From contig NZ_JAAQWN010000011.1 of NCBI RefSeq assembly GCF_012985465.1, forward strand, positions 1 to 64,000: DNA of 64,000 bases, in the 5' to 3' direction. The stretch's first letter is position 1; each line of letters begins with the position of its first letter. The position numbers were made by a program, and so were the translations under genes. Shown in pieces: positions 49,066 to 56,759 of the stretch. Origin of the DNA: Pseudomonas sp. WS 5079 (GTDB lineage Bacteria > Pseudomonadota > Gammaproteobacteria > Pseudomonadales > Pseudomonadaceae). Under the pieces are notes generated by a model. That model saw only the letters and a list, made by a program, of their open reading frames with translations, was not told the origin of the DNA and ran no database searches.

Positions 49066-52000
49066 GTACGCTTAACGATGCAGGCCTGGCGCTGCTCGCC
49101 GAACAGCAGCAGCGGGTGCTGGACGCCCAGGGCGGCGCGAGCTGGGGCGATATTGCGCACCTGCTGTCTATCCAGATCAGCGGCGCGCTCGATGTGCCAC
49201 GGCTGCAAGCGGCGTTTAGTGGGTTGCGCCAGCGTCACACAGCCCTCGCGGCACGTTTGGCGACCGCGCCCGGTTACCGTGGCCTGCGGCAGTTCTTTGA
49301 TGCCGGGGCGGCGAATGGGGCACTGGCGGTGGATGAGTCCAGTAACACCGCGCAGGTCCTGGCGCTGTGGTGTCAGCGCCCGGTGAGCTTGGCGTCCGGG
49401 GTGTTTTTTGAGGGCCTGTTGCAGCGTATCGACATGCAGCACTGGCAACTGACCCTGGGCCTGGCGGGTTTTATCGGCGACCAGGCCAGCCTGGCAATTC
49501 TCTATCAAGACCTGTGCACAGCCTATGAGCAGGGCAGTTGCAGTGTGGACGAGGAACTGGGGCAGTTTGCCCAGTACCTGGAATGGCACGCAGAAGTGGT
49601 GCTTGACGAAGACGCGGATACCGCCAAGGCCTATTGGCAAACCTACCTGGCGGGCGCTGGCGCGCTGGCGCCGGACTTGCCGGGCCGCTACGCCAATACC
49701 GTGCAGGGCAAGGCCGTTGGGCAGTCCCTGAGTACCGACCTTGACCCGCGCGTGTTGGCGCGCCTGGGCCAGTTGGCGACCCAGCACGGCACCCAGGTGA
49801 CCACGCTCTTGCAAGCCGCCTGGTGGGTGCTGCTGGCGCGGATCAGCGGGCGCGAAGGTTTTGTCGCAGGCCTGCGGCATGACGCGCGCGCGGACTATGA
49901 GTTCTTCGCGCCGACCGTGGGCCTGTTGCAAAGAACCCTGGCGCTGCACCTCGACCTGGCGCCGACGGCCTCGTTCAGCAGCGTCCTGGCGCAGTTGGCG
50001 GGGGTGCTGGACAGCCATGGCACCTGGCAGGAATATGCGCCGCTCGACGCTGGCCTGCCGCTGACCCATGGCTTTGGCGTGCGCCGCCAGCCGGCAGCGC
50101 GCGCAGTGGGGGCATGCACTTGGAGTGGCGCCTACAGTGCTGATCTGCGGCCGCTGTTTGAACTGGCGCTGAATGTCGATGTGGAGGAGGGCGGCGCGGT
50201 TACCGGGCTGTCGCTGGACTATGCCGCCGCCGTGTACAGCCAGGCATCGATGCACACGCTGCTGGCGCAGTATCAAGTGCTGCTGGCCAGTGTGCTGGAG
50301 CAGCCGGACGCGGCCATCGCTACCTTGAGCCTGTTGGGGGAAGCGGAGCGCCAACGCTTGCTGGCATTCAATCCTGCGACCCAAGTGCTGGAAGAGCGGG
50401 TGCTGTTGCCCGAGCATATTCTCAATTGGGCCGAAATCACCCCGGATGCGCTGGCGTTGGTGGCGGGTGGGCAATCGTTGAGCTATGCCGGGCTGGACGC
50501 CGGTGTGCGCCAACTGGCCGGCCGTCTGCGCCAGCACGGCGTTACTGCGGGCGGTATCGTCGCCCTGGCGTTGCCGCGCGGCGTGGCCCAGGTGCTGACC
50601 ATTCTTGCCACCTGGCGCACAGGGGCCGCCTACCTGCCGCTGGACCCCAGCTGGCCCGCGGCCCGCCAGGCCCAACTGGTGGCGCAGGCCGGCGCGCAAC
50701 TGCTGGTCACCCAGGGCGCGGCGCCGGATGGATTGGGCTGTGCGGTGCTGGATCTCGATCAACCGGTGCAGCAGCCGTTGCCGGAAGGGCCGAGCGCGAA
50801 CCTGCAAGGCCAGGACGCGGCCTATGTGCTGTTTACCTCCGGCACCACCGGTGTACCCAAGGGCGTGGTGGTTGAGCATCGGCAATTGCTCAACTATGTC
50901 GCGGGTGTCAGCGGTGAGCTGGACCTGGCCGCCTGCCGGCACTTCGCTCAGGGCTCAACCGTCGCCGCCGACCTGGGCAATACCAGCCTGTTTGGTGCGT
51001 TGTACAACGGCGCCACCTTGCATATCGCTGATGAAGCCACGATGCAGGATCCGCAGGCGTTTGCAGCGTTTATCCAGACCCAGGGCATCGACTGTCTGAA
51101 AATCGTCCCGTCCCATCTTGCGGCCTTGCTCGAAGCACCGCAGCCGACAGTACCGGCGACCCTGATCCTCGGCGGCGAGGCCATCGGCCAGGGGTTGGTT
51201 GCGCGCATCTTCAACCTGCGCGCCGATTGCCGCCTGTTCAATCACTACGGCCCCACCGAAACCACCGTCGGCGTCGCCGTGCATGGGATCAGCCCGGACG
51301 ACTTGCAGCAGATGGCGATTGCCCTGACTCGGGTGCTGCCAAACAACCAGTTGTACATCCTCAACGAGGACCAGCAACTGGTGGCCAGCGGTGAACTGGG
51401 TGAGCTGTATATCGGCGGCCAGCAATTGTGCCGAGGCTACCTGAATGACCCGGTGCAGACCGATGCCGCGTTTATCAGCAGTCCGTTCGTCCCTGGCGAG
51501 CGCCTGTACCGTAGCGGCGACCTGGCCCGTTACCTGCCCCAAGGCGGCATCGCCCTGTATGGCCGGCGCGACCACCAGGTGAAGGTGCGCGGGTTCCGTA
51601 TCGAACTGGCAGAGATCGAACAACACCTGCTGCGTGCCCCAGGAGTGAGTGAAGCCGTGGTGCTGCTGGCGCAGGATGAGCCGGTAGCCTTTGTACTGCC
51701 GAGGCAGGACGCGCCAGCGCACTGGCTGCAAACCCTCAAGCAGCACATGGCCGAGCACTTGCCGGCGGTGATGGTGCCGCGTCAGTACCAAGTGGTGCAG
51801 CACATGCCCCGCCTGGGCAATGGCAAAGTCGATCGCCAGGCCTTGCAGCGCCTGGAGCCCATCGATGAAGACGACAACTTCGCCGAACCCCAGGACGCCC
51901 TCGAAGCCTTGCTGGCCAGCCGCATGGCCCAGTTGCTGGGTCGTGACCGCCTGGGCCGCGACCGCGACTTTTTTGCCGCCGGTGGCCATTCGCTGCTGGT

Positions 52001-52232
52001 GATCAAGCTGGTGGCGGGGATTCGCAAACTGCTGCACTGCGAAGTCCATCCCGGCATCGTGTTCGACCACCCAAGCCCCGGCGAGCTGGCCCAGGCCCTG
52101 CGCGCCCAGGAAGACAGCCCTGGCCAACTGGAGAAACTGGCCCAGGCACGTTTGCGCCTGGATGCATTGAGCCCAGAGGAGAAGGCCGCGTTGCTGGAGA
52201 AGGCGCGCCAACAGGCGGCAGTGCAGAGCTGA
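49062..52232 (+). CDS. Non-ribosomal peptide synthetase 3: interface-type C-like domain, A(Asp), T
   Basis: A 1056-residue protein. Residues 1-430 have the condensation-domain fold, but the catalytic HHxxxDG is replaced by AGFIGDQ (135-141), so it should not form peptide bonds. This fits the interface domains that recruit aspartyl beta-hydroxylases to NRPS modules in other siderophore systems. The adenylation domain (core FTSGTTGVPKG about 587) has a hand-read code DLTKIGHVGK, an Asp-type code. The carrier site is AGGHSLL (about 973), and a charged helical tail of about 60 residues ends the protein, plausibly docking to the next synthetase. No E or TE domain is present. It is the last gene before a strong terminator; the acceptor synthetase must be encoded elsewhere. 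Confidence 0.88.
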   Translation: MSTLNDAGLALLAEQQQRVLDAQGGASWGDIAHLLSIQISGALDVPRLQAAFSGLRQRHTALAARLATAPGYRGLRQFFDAGAANGALAVDESSNTAQVLALWCQRPVSLASGVFFEGLLQRIDMQHWQLTLGLAGFIGDQASLAILYQDLCTAYEQGSCSVDEELGQFAQYLEWHAEVVLDEDADTAKAYWQTYLAGAGALAPDLPGRYANTVQGKAVGQSLSTDLDPRVLARLGQLATQHGTQVTTLLQAAWWVLLARISGREGFVAGLRHDARADYEFFAPTVGLLQRTLALHLDLAPTASFSSVLAQLAGVLDSHGTWQEYAPLDAGLPLTHGFGVRRQPAARAVGACTWSGAYSADLRPLFELALNVDVEEGGAVTGLSLDYAAAVYSQASMHTLLAQYQVLLASVLEQPDAAIATLSLLGEAERQRLLAFNPATQVLEERVLLPEHILNWAEITPDALALVAGGQSLSYAGLDAGVRQLAGRLRQHGVTAGGIVALALPRGVAQVLTILATWRTGAAYLPLDPSWPAARQAQLVAQAGAQLLVTQGAAPDGLGCAVLDLDQPVQQPLPEGPSANLQGQDAAYVLFTSGTTGVPKGVVVEHRQLLNYVAGVSGELDLAACRHFAQGSTVAADLGNTSLFGALYNGATLHIADEATMQDPQAFAAFIQTQGIDCLKIVPSHLAALLEAPQPTVPATLILGGEAIGQGLVARIFNLRADCRLFNHYGPTETTVGVAVHGISPDDLQQMAIALTRVLPNNQLYILNEDQQLVASGELGELYIGGQQLCRGYLNDPVQTDAAFISSPFVPGERLYRSGDLARYLPQGGIALYGRRDHQVKVRGFRIELAEIEQHLLRAPGVSEAVVLLAQDEPVAFVLPRQDAPAHWLQTLKQHMAEHLPAVMVPRQYQVVQHMPRLGNGKVDRQALQRLEPIDEDDNFAEPQDALEALLASRMAQLLGRDRLGRDRDFFAAGGHSLLVIKLVAGIRKLLHCEVHPGIVFDHPSPGELAQALRAQEDSPGQLEKLAQARLRLDALSPEEKAALLEKARQQAAVQS

Positions 52233-52238
52233 GACGGT

Positions 52239-52273
52239 TGCGGGCGCTGGCGGTCAGTCAGCGCCCGCACGTT
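52239..52273 (+). terminator. Rho-independent terminator after the NRPS operon
   Basis: TGCGGGCGCTG at 52239-52249 pairs perfectly with CAGCGCCCGCA at 52259-52269 around a 9-nt loop, followed by CGTTTT. It starts 7 bp after the stop of synthetase 3 and separates the NRPS transcript from the sigma-factor gene. Confidence 0.85.
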
Positions 52274-52283
52274 TTATGCTGTT

Positions 52284-52302
52284 GCGAACGATTCTCATAA
52301 AT
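52284..52302 (+). promoter_or_regulatory. Fur box at the sigma-factor promoter
   Basis: The 19-bp site contains ACGATTCTCAT and closely follows the Fur consensus GATAATGATAATCATTATC (here with TTCTC in the middle, common in Pseudomonas). It overlaps a TTGCGA-N17-TAGTCT promoter-like pair (52282-52310). Fe-Fur would thus repress the sigma/anti-sigma operon in iron-rich cells. Confidence 0.72.
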
Positions 52303-52345
52303 TGTAGTCTAGCGCCCCCTATGTGTGCCCTGCACACGGATGCCC

Positions 52346-52864
52346 ATGGAGTGTGCGTTGGATAATCTGGATCGGTTGTTTCGCCTCTATCATCGCGAAC
52401 TGCAGCAGATTGCCTACCGTCGGCTGGGCGACCGGGAAATGGCGGCCGACCTCATGCAGGACGCGTTCGTGCGCTACGTCGGCCTGGACCGGCAGCAGCG
52501 CACCCATACCATCACCAATCCGCGCTTTTTCCTGATTCGCGTATTGCGCAACCTGATCATCGACCTGGGCCGCAGCCGCACACGGCGCGGGCCGATGGAC
52601 TCGCTGGAGGATGTGCAACACGAGTTGCTCGACCCATGCCCGGGCCCTGCGGCACTGGTGGAAATGCGCCAGCAATTGCAGCTGTTGCAGCAGGCGTTGG
52701 GAGAATTGTCCGAGAACAGCCGCCAGGCCTTGCTGCTCAACCGCCTCGACGGCTTGGGCCATGCGGCGATTGCCAAGCAACTCGGGGTGTCTCCCAGTAT
52801 GGTCAGCAAATACATCATGAGCGCGGTGCTGCATTGCGCCCGGCGTCTTGGGATGACCGAGTGA
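52346..52864 (+). CDS. ECF iron-starvation sigma factor (FecI/FpvI type)
   Basis: A 172-residue sigma-70 family ECF factor. Region 2 is at about residues 5-75 (LFRLYHRELQQIAYRRLGD, DLMQDAFVRYV, FFLIRVLRNLIIDL) and region 4 at about 105-165 (LGELSENSRQALLLNRLDG, AIAKQLGVSPSMVSKYI). It would direct transcription of receptor genes when a ferric siderophore is sensed. The ATG at 52346 is chosen for a GGA 8 bp upstream and the usual short N terminus; alternatives are ATG 52340 and GTG 52325. It overlaps the FecR-type gene by 4 bp. By context it is probably an FpvI-like factor for a pyoverdine receptor, but FecI-like factors for other siderophores look the same. Confidence 0.88.
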   Translation: MECALDNLDRLFRLYHRELQQIAYRRLGDREMAADLMQDAFVRYVGLDRQQRTHTITNPRFFLIRVLRNLIIDLGRSRTRRGPMDSLEDVQHELLDPCPGPAALVEMRQQLQLLQQALGELSENSRQALLLNRLDGLGHAAIAKQLGVSPSMVSKYIMSAVLHCARRLGMTE

Positions 52865-53793
52865 CACTGGAAAAACCTTCACCATTGCTGACCGAGCAGG
52901 CGTTGCAGTGGCTGGTCGACCTGCATTCGGGCAGCCCCGAGGCACCGACCTGGGACGCCTACCTGCAGTGGTGCGAAACCTCGCCCGAACACCAGCGTGC
53001 CGCCCATGCGGCGGAACGACTGTGGGAGAGCCTGGGCAGCGCACTGGAGCGCCCACCTGGATCGTCACGCCGCTTGTTGCAACTGGGGCTGGTCGTCGCA
53101 TTGAGCCTGGCGGGCGGCTTGTCCTGGCAGGCGGAGCAACACGGCTGGATGGCGGACCAGGTGACCGGCCTGGGTGAGCACCGCCGCGTCACACTGGACG
53201 ACGGCTCACACCTGGAACTGGCGCCGCGCACCCGGGTGGATATCGACATGCAAGGTGGTCGCCGGGTGCTGCATCTGTATACCGGCGAACTGTTCGTCCA
53301 GGTCGCCCCCGATACCCAACGCCCCTTCGAAGTACGCGCCGGGCGCGGCAGCCTGCGCGCGCTGGGCACCGGCTTCGACGTGCGACGCGAGGGCGAGCAG
53401 GTGCGGATGGTCGTCACCGAACACACCGTGCGCGTGACATTGGACGGCGACCCGCAGACCACCGATGTCGAGGCCGGACAGGCCGTGCAATACGGCCCGG
53501 ACGGCCGCGCGCGCACCCAACCGGTCGACGTCGGCACCGCCACGGCCTGGCGCCGCGACAAACTGGTGTTCAACCGCCAACCCCTGGGCGAGGTGCTGGA
53601 GCAACTGGGTCGCTACCATCGCGGCGTGATCTGGGTCCGCGACAACAGCCTGCGCGACCTGCCCGTGACCGGCATCATCGCCACTGACGATACCGACGCC
53701 CAACTCAAACTGCTGCAACGCACCCTGCCACTGCGGGTGCGCCTGCTGCCGTGGCTGACCGTGATCGAGCGCGACGACTCGCGCCGACAGTAA
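52861..53793 (+). CDS. FecR/FpvR-type inner-membrane anti-sigma factor
   Basis: A 310-residue FecR-family protein. An N-terminal cytoplasmic segment (residues 1-80, with TWDAYLQWCETSPEHQRAAH typical of DUF4880) binds the sigma factor. One membrane span lies at about 62-80 (LLQLGLVVALSLAGGLSW), followed by the periplasmic FecR domain (RRVTLDDGSHLELAPRTRVD, GELFVQV, GTGFDVR). A C-terminal STN-like part (about 240-310) contacts the receptor signalling domain. The start is GTG at 52861, whose GTGA overlaps the sigma stop; there is no ATG alternative. It conveys receptor occupancy to the sigma factor. Confidence 0.9.
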   Translation: MTLEKPSPLLTEQALQWLVDLHSGSPEAPTWDAYLQWCETSPEHQRAAHAAERLWESLGSALERPPGSSRRLLQLGLVVALSLAGGLSWQAEQHGWMADQVTGLGEHRRVTLDDGSHLELAPRTRVDIDMQGGRRVLHLYTGELFVQVAPDTQRPFEVRAGRGSLRALGTGFDVRREGEQVRMVVTEHTVRVTLDGDPQTTDVEAGQAVQYGPDGRARTQPVDVGTATAWRRDKLVFNRQPLGEVLEQLGRYHRGVIWVRDNSLRDLPVTGIIATDDTDAQLKLLQRTLPLRVRLLPWLTVIERDDSRRQ

Positions 53794-53899
53794 CCCATGC
53801 GCAAAAAATACGCTGGCCGCCGCTGTCGGGTTTCAGAAGGCTGACGTCTTTCCTGTTGAGATTGATTTTTATTTGGCTGATTTCAGCAGGGGGAGCGTT

Positions 53900-56422
53900 A
53901 TGCAGCATCTGATCAGGCACACCGCCTTGAGCCTGGCACTAGCCACGGCCAGTGCCGTGGGAATAAGCCTGCCGGCACAGGCGGCGCAGCAGCAGAAGAC
54001 CGACAACCGGGCCTACGATATCGAAGCCGGTCAACTTGACCAGGTACTGACGCGCTTTGCCGAGCAATCCGGGTTGCGGTTGATGGTCGTCAGCGAGTGG
54101 GTGGCGGGTCAGCAGTCGCAAGGGTTGAAGGGGAACTACCCGGTGCAGCAGGGGCTTGACCGGCTGTTGCTGAACAGCGGCCTGGTCGCCCGGCTGAGTG
54201 ATGATGTGATCTTGATTGAAAAGGCCCCGGTGCAGGGAGGGGCGGTGGAGTTGGGGGCTACCACGATTCAGGGGCAGGGGATGGGGGAGATGACGGAGAA
54301 TTCGGGGTCGTACACTACCGGACTTGTCAGCGCCGGTTCAAAAACGCCTACCAGTCTGAGGGACACACCGCAGTCGGTGTCTGTCATCACCCAGCAGGTC
54401 CTGCAAGACCGGCGTATTGTTGATCTGTCCGATGCCATGCGGCGCACGCCGGGCATCACCGTCAAAAACGCCAACTACCGCCTGCCGCAGTTCATTTCTC
54501 GTGGTTTCCGTATCGATAACATCCAGATTGATGGCGCCTCGCCGATGGATATCGGCTCTGGTATCGGTACCTTCTACGCCAACAAAACCTATGACATGGC
54601 TGAGTTCGACCATATCGAAGTGTTGAAGGGAGCATCCGGCCTGTTCGGTGGGACTGGTGATCCGGGTGGCATCATCAACGCCGTGCGTAAACGTCCGCTG
54701 GACTACTTCCAGCTCAAGTTCAATACATCGGCAGGTTCCTGGGACAACTACCGTACTGAAGTCGACGTGACGGGGCCAATGGCCTTTGACGGTAAATTGC
54801 GTGGGCGTGTGGTGGTCGCCAACACCGATCGCCAGTACTTCATGGATAACCGTAGCACCGAGAAACCTTTCATTTACGGCGTGTTGGAGGCTGATGTAAC
54901 AGGCACGGCGCGGGTTACCGTCGGGGGGCGCTACGAGAAAATTCATGAAAATGGCACCGGCGACGGTTTGCCGCGCTTCAGCACCGGGCAGGACTTGAAG
55001 CTCAGTCGCCGCACTTGGTACTCGCCGAACTGGGCCTATGGCGATAACAGCTCCCAGGAAATCTTTGCCAAGTACGACCAGGAATTGGCTGACGACTGGA
55101 AGTTGAACGTTTCCTTGACCAATACCTTCGATAAATCCGAGACCAAAGGTGCATTCCTGTGGGGCTCTCCTGATCCGGTAACGCTTGAAGGCGCTACCTG
55201 GGGAGGGAGTTACATTAAAAGCTGGAGTGAGCAGACGCTGTTCGATGCCAACGTTTCCGGAAAATTTACGGCGTTCAATCGTGAGCATGAACTGCTGATC
55301 GGTGCTGATGCGCAGAAGGTGACCAGCCGCTGGCGCTCAACGAAAGCTATGCAGGGCTTCTATCCTATTGATGTCTACAATCCAGACCTCACACCTCTGC
55401 CTTCTGACAGCATTGGCAACAAGCTTGAGCGTGATTACAGCCCCAATACCCGTAAGCAGTATGGTCTGTACTCGACCTTGCGTTTACAACTGACAGATCC
55501 ACTCAAGTTGATCATCGGGGCCAGGGTGCAGCGCTATAAGTTCGAACAGACCTACATGGCCGTAAAGGCTGATACAGGTGCATGGGGCATTGAGTCCCAG
55601 AGCAATCATCGTGAACCGACTAAGTTGGTTCCCTTCGGTGGTTTGGTTTACGCCCTCGATGATGAATGGTCGGCGTACGCCAGCTATTCGGAAATCTTCA
55701 AGCCCCAGGCCCAGCAACTGCAAGGTCCAAGTACTTCTGGAAAAGTCCTGGAACCCATGGTTGGCAAGACCTACGAAACCGGCATTAAGGGGGAACTCTA
55801 CGGCGCAACGCTGAACGTTTCGGCTGCGCTGTTCTATACCAAGCGGGAGAAAGAGGCGATTCAAGATCCTCGGTTCGTGGCTGAGTCAGTCTTGTATGGC
55901 GGTAGTTGCTGTTATCTGGCCCAGGGCGAAATCGTCAGCAAGGGTCTTGAGCTTGAAGCCAGTGGTGAGGTGTTGCCTGGGTGGATGGTGATGGGCGGCT
56001 ACACCTTGAATCTCACAGACAATGGTACCAAGGACACTTTCCTCACTACGGTTACACCCAAGCATTTGGCGAAGTTGTGGACCGTTTACACACTGCCTGA
56101 TCGTCTTTCTGACTGGAAAGTAGGTGGTGGTGTCAACATTCAGAGTGCCAGCTACGCCAGCGGAACATCTTATAGGGTTAGAAAGAACCAAACAGGTGAC
56201 GGGTATGATGCGTACGATGAAAAGCCTTTTGATATGGCCCAAGGCGGCTACGCCGTATGGGACGCCATGGTCGAATACAAAGTCGATGAAAACTGGACCG
56301 TTGCCCTCAACGGCAACAACCTGTTTGACCGCAAGTACTTCGAGACTCTGAAGACTTCCGAGTATGGCAATTACTACGGTGAACCGCGCAACTACATGCT
56401 GACTGTGCGGGGTACGTTCTAG
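53900..56422 (+). CDS. TonB-dependent ferric-siderophore transducer 1 (FpvA/FhuE-like)
   Basis: An 840-residue outer-membrane receptor. A signal peptide (about residues 1-28, ending LPAQA) is followed by an STN signalling domain (about 38-90, YDIEAGQLDQVLTRFAEQSG), then a TonB-box/linker LGATTIQGQGMGEM, a plug (about 130-230, with TPQSVSVITQQV and GGTGDPGGIINAVRKRP) and a 22-strand barrel ending in GTF. The signalling domain implies regulation through the FecR/FecI pair encoded just upstream. The ATG at 53900 has GGGGGAG before it and gives the signal peptide. Base composition is visibly lower in G+C than the synthetase genes. Likely ligand: the ferric siderophore of this locus. Confidence 0.88.
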   Translation: MQHLIRHTALSLALATASAVGISLPAQAAQQQKTDNRAYDIEAGQLDQVLTRFAEQSGLRLMVVSEWVAGQQSQGLKGNYPVQQGLDRLLLNSGLVARLSDDVILIEKAPVQGGAVELGATTIQGQGMGEMTENSGSYTTGLVSAGSKTPTSLRDTPQSVSVITQQVLQDRRIVDLSDAMRRTPGITVKNANYRLPQFISRGFRIDNIQIDGASPMDIGSGIGTFYANKTYDMAEFDHIEVLKGASGLFGGTGDPGGIINAVRKRPLDYFQLKFNTSAGSWDNYRTEVDVTGPMAFDGKLRGRVVVANTDRQYFMDNRSTEKPFIYGVLEADVTGTARVTVGGRYEKIHENGTGDGLPRFSTGQDLKLSRRTWYSPNWAYGDNSSQEIFAKYDQELADDWKLNVSLTNTFDKSETKGAFLWGSPDPVTLEGATWGGSYIKSWSEQTLFDANVSGKFTAFNREHELLIGADAQKVTSRWRSTKAMQGFYPIDVYNPDLTPLPSDSIGNKLERDYSPNTRKQYGLYSTLRLQLTDPLKLIIGARVQRYKFEQTYMAVKADTGAWGIESQSNHREPTKLVPFGGLVYALDDEWSAYASYSEIFKPQAQQLQGPSTSGKVLEPMVGKTYETGIKGELYGATLNVSAALFYTKREKEAIQDPRFVAESVLYGGSCCYLAQGEIVSKGLELEASGEVLPGWMVMGGYTLNLTDNGTKDTFLTTVTPKHLAKLWTVYTLPDRLSDWKVGGGVNIQSASYASGTSYRVRKNQTGDGYDAYDEKPFDMAQGGYAVWDAMVEYKVDENWTVALNGNNLFDRKYFETLKTSEYGNYYGEPRNYMLTVRGTF

Positions 56423-56441
56423 GCTGTCCCTATCGTCGTAG

Positions 56442-56471
56442 AAAATCACCTCACCTGAGGTGATTTTTTTT
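56442..56471 (+). terminator. Rho-independent terminator after receptor 1
   Basis: AAAATCACCTCA (56442-56453) and TGAGGTGATTTT (56456-56467) form a 12-bp inverted repeat with a T-run to 56471. This would end the sigma/anti-sigma/receptor 1 transcript. Confidence 0.85.
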
Positions 56472-56759
56472 ACGTGCGCCAAGCTCGCCAATGATTTAGA
56501 GGTGAGCGCTCCACTGCGTGGCGGACAAGAAGCGGTGTGGACCTAAGGCAAAGGTTTTGCGACTGTTACAAAGTGATTGAGAATCCTTCTAAATTATTTT
56601 TATCCCAAACGTTCATTAATGGCTCGACACCGATTCAAGCCAAAACCGTCCCTCTGCAACAGGGAGTGGAGTCCGGACGGTTTAACTAAATTCAGGTCAT
56701 TCCGCCTCAAGAGTGGGAGGCCTTCGACATTAATGACATATCTGGGGCTTAACCAAACA
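56472..56759 (+). promoter_or_regulatory. Promoter region of receptor 2 with a weak Fur-like palindrome
   Basis: The gap before the second receptor (56423-56759) begins with the terminator and then has about 290 bp without a supported gene. AGAATCCTTCT at 56580-56590, inside TTGAGAATCCTTCTAAAT, is palindromic and AT-flanked and loosely resembles a Fur site. The second receptor therefore seems to have its own promoter. An open frame reading through the region from 56577 lacks a signal peptide at its start and is not taken as coding. Confidence 0.35.

Noticed and set aside
56577..56759. N-terminal extension of receptor 2 from 56577
   Set aside because: The extension has no signal peptide at its start and would bury the one beginning at 56760; it covers the promoter region.
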